Assembly (NCBI GenBank): GCA_031274005.1
Contig: JAISQU010000360.1
Location: 1-6,112, forward strand
DNA from: Spirochaetales bacterium
GTDB lineage: Bacteria; Spirochaetota; Spirochaetia; DTKZ01
DNA: 6,112 bases
Direction of reading: 5' to 3'
The notes beneath the pieces were generated by a model, which saw only the letters and a list, made by a program, of their open reading frames with translations, searched no databases and was not told the origin of the DNA. Shown here in pieces: positions 5,779 to 6,112 of this stretch. Positions within the stretch are counted from its first letter, which is position 1; each line of letters opens with the position of its first letter. The position numbers and the translations under genes are program-made.

Positions 5779-5817
5779 GGGACTTTTCCCCAAGCCTCCG
5801 GCTTGGGGAAAAGTCCC
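5779..5817. repeat. Perfect 17-18-bp hairpin ending the right array
   Basis: The arm at 5779-5795 (GGGACTTTTCCCCAAGC) pairs perfectly with 5801-5817; one further C-G pair leaves a 3-nt loop. Its sequence is unrelated to the hairpin that ends the left array, yet its place is the same: end of the array, directly before a -35 box. The right arm runs into the conserved unit segment starting at 5811. Confidence 0.85.
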
Positions 5818-6112
5818 GACCGGAAATTGCGGTGAAAGTCCCCAGTGCGCTACATACGTGTCGCCAAAGCTCCTGAATATAACGCAATTGCTTCGCAATT
5901 GCCGTACTGGTTATGCCTTTCCGCACATTTCCGTGAAAGCCTCCGCGCTTGGTGCGGAGAGAAAGTCCCGACCGGAAATTGCGGTGAAAGTCCCCAGTGC
6001 GCTTCATGCGGAAAAACAAATCGCCTGGAACCAACGCCCGCGCTAAGCGCGGGCCGTTCCGGTTATGCCTTTCCGCACATTTCCGTGAAAGCCTCCGCGC
6101 TTGGCGCGGAGA
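5811..6112 (-). repeat. Right repeat array, inverted copy of the family (152-nt period), cut by window end
   Basis: Read on the minus strand this is the same family as the left array (shared CACGGAAATGTGCGGA, CATAACCA and GCAATTGCGTTATATTCA segments). The period is exactly 152 nt: 5811-5851 equals 5963-6003, and 5909-5951 recurs at 6061-6103. Between these blocks are 57-nt segments of different sequence (5852-5908 and 6004-6060), each with a perfect 8-bp, 3-nt-loop hairpin at the same offset: GCAATTGC/GCAATTGC (5884-5902) and GCCCGCGC/GCGCGGGC (6036-6054). The long family stem is kept (5921-5933 with 5973-5984), enclosing CTCCGCGC-TTG-GTGCGGAG (5941-5959; fully paired version at 6093-6111). 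No gene is visible here. Confidence 0.88.

Noticed and set aside
4510..5835. Long frames antisense to icd (up to 245 codons)
   Set aside because: They are shadows of icd in a GC-rich codon pattern, with no recognisable domain; icd itself is unmistakable on the other strand.
5743..5898. Upstream extension of the icd reading frame by 52 codons
   Set aside because: The extension crosses the predicted promoter, the perfect hairpin and the array. Related enzymes begin close to the MAEKIQ start at 5742.

Overview
The window has four protein genes set among structured, repetitive intergenic DNA. Gene order is: a TIM-barrel sugar phosphate isomerase/epimerase (193-1035, +); a CNNM/CorC-type transporter with CBS domains (2550-3791, +); and, convergent to it, a two-gene unit read leftwards of NADP-type isocitrate dehydrogenase icd (5742-4528) followed 4 nt later by a small six-helix LiaI/LiaF-like membrane protein (4523-3942). 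The genes look bacterial: compact spacing, one translationally coupled pair and sigma70-like promoters. The mix would fit a host-associated spirochaete (Treponema-like), but that is a weak inference from gene style and moderate GC. Nothing here fixes the taxon.

Region by region: 1-192 is a repeat fragment with hairpins and a promoter for the isomerase. 1036-1530 is non-coding and holds decayed hairpin repeats. 1528-2505 is a tandem array of about 155-nt units, each able to fold into several hairpins, ending in a perfect 17-bp hairpin just before the transporter promoter. 3792-3921 is a 130-bp element with terminal inverted repeats and a possible 4-bp target duplication, lying between the two convergent stop codons. 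5779-6112 is an array of the same repeat family in opposite orientation (152-nt period), again ending in a perfect 17-18-bp hairpin that touches the icd promoter. It runs off the window.

The genes themselves are ordinary. The unusual part is the repeat family. Its stems differ in sequence between units yet stay paired, it occurs as inward-facing arrays on both sides of the transporter/icd block, and its terminal hairpins sit 0-3 nt from the -35 boxes. All three predicted promoters place the transcription start at or within about 5 nt of the start codon, which suggests leaderless or nearly leaderless mRNAs. There is no rRNA, tRNA, CRISPR array, transposase or other recognisable mobile-element gene in the window. 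Long reading frames inside the arrays are artefacts of the repeats.
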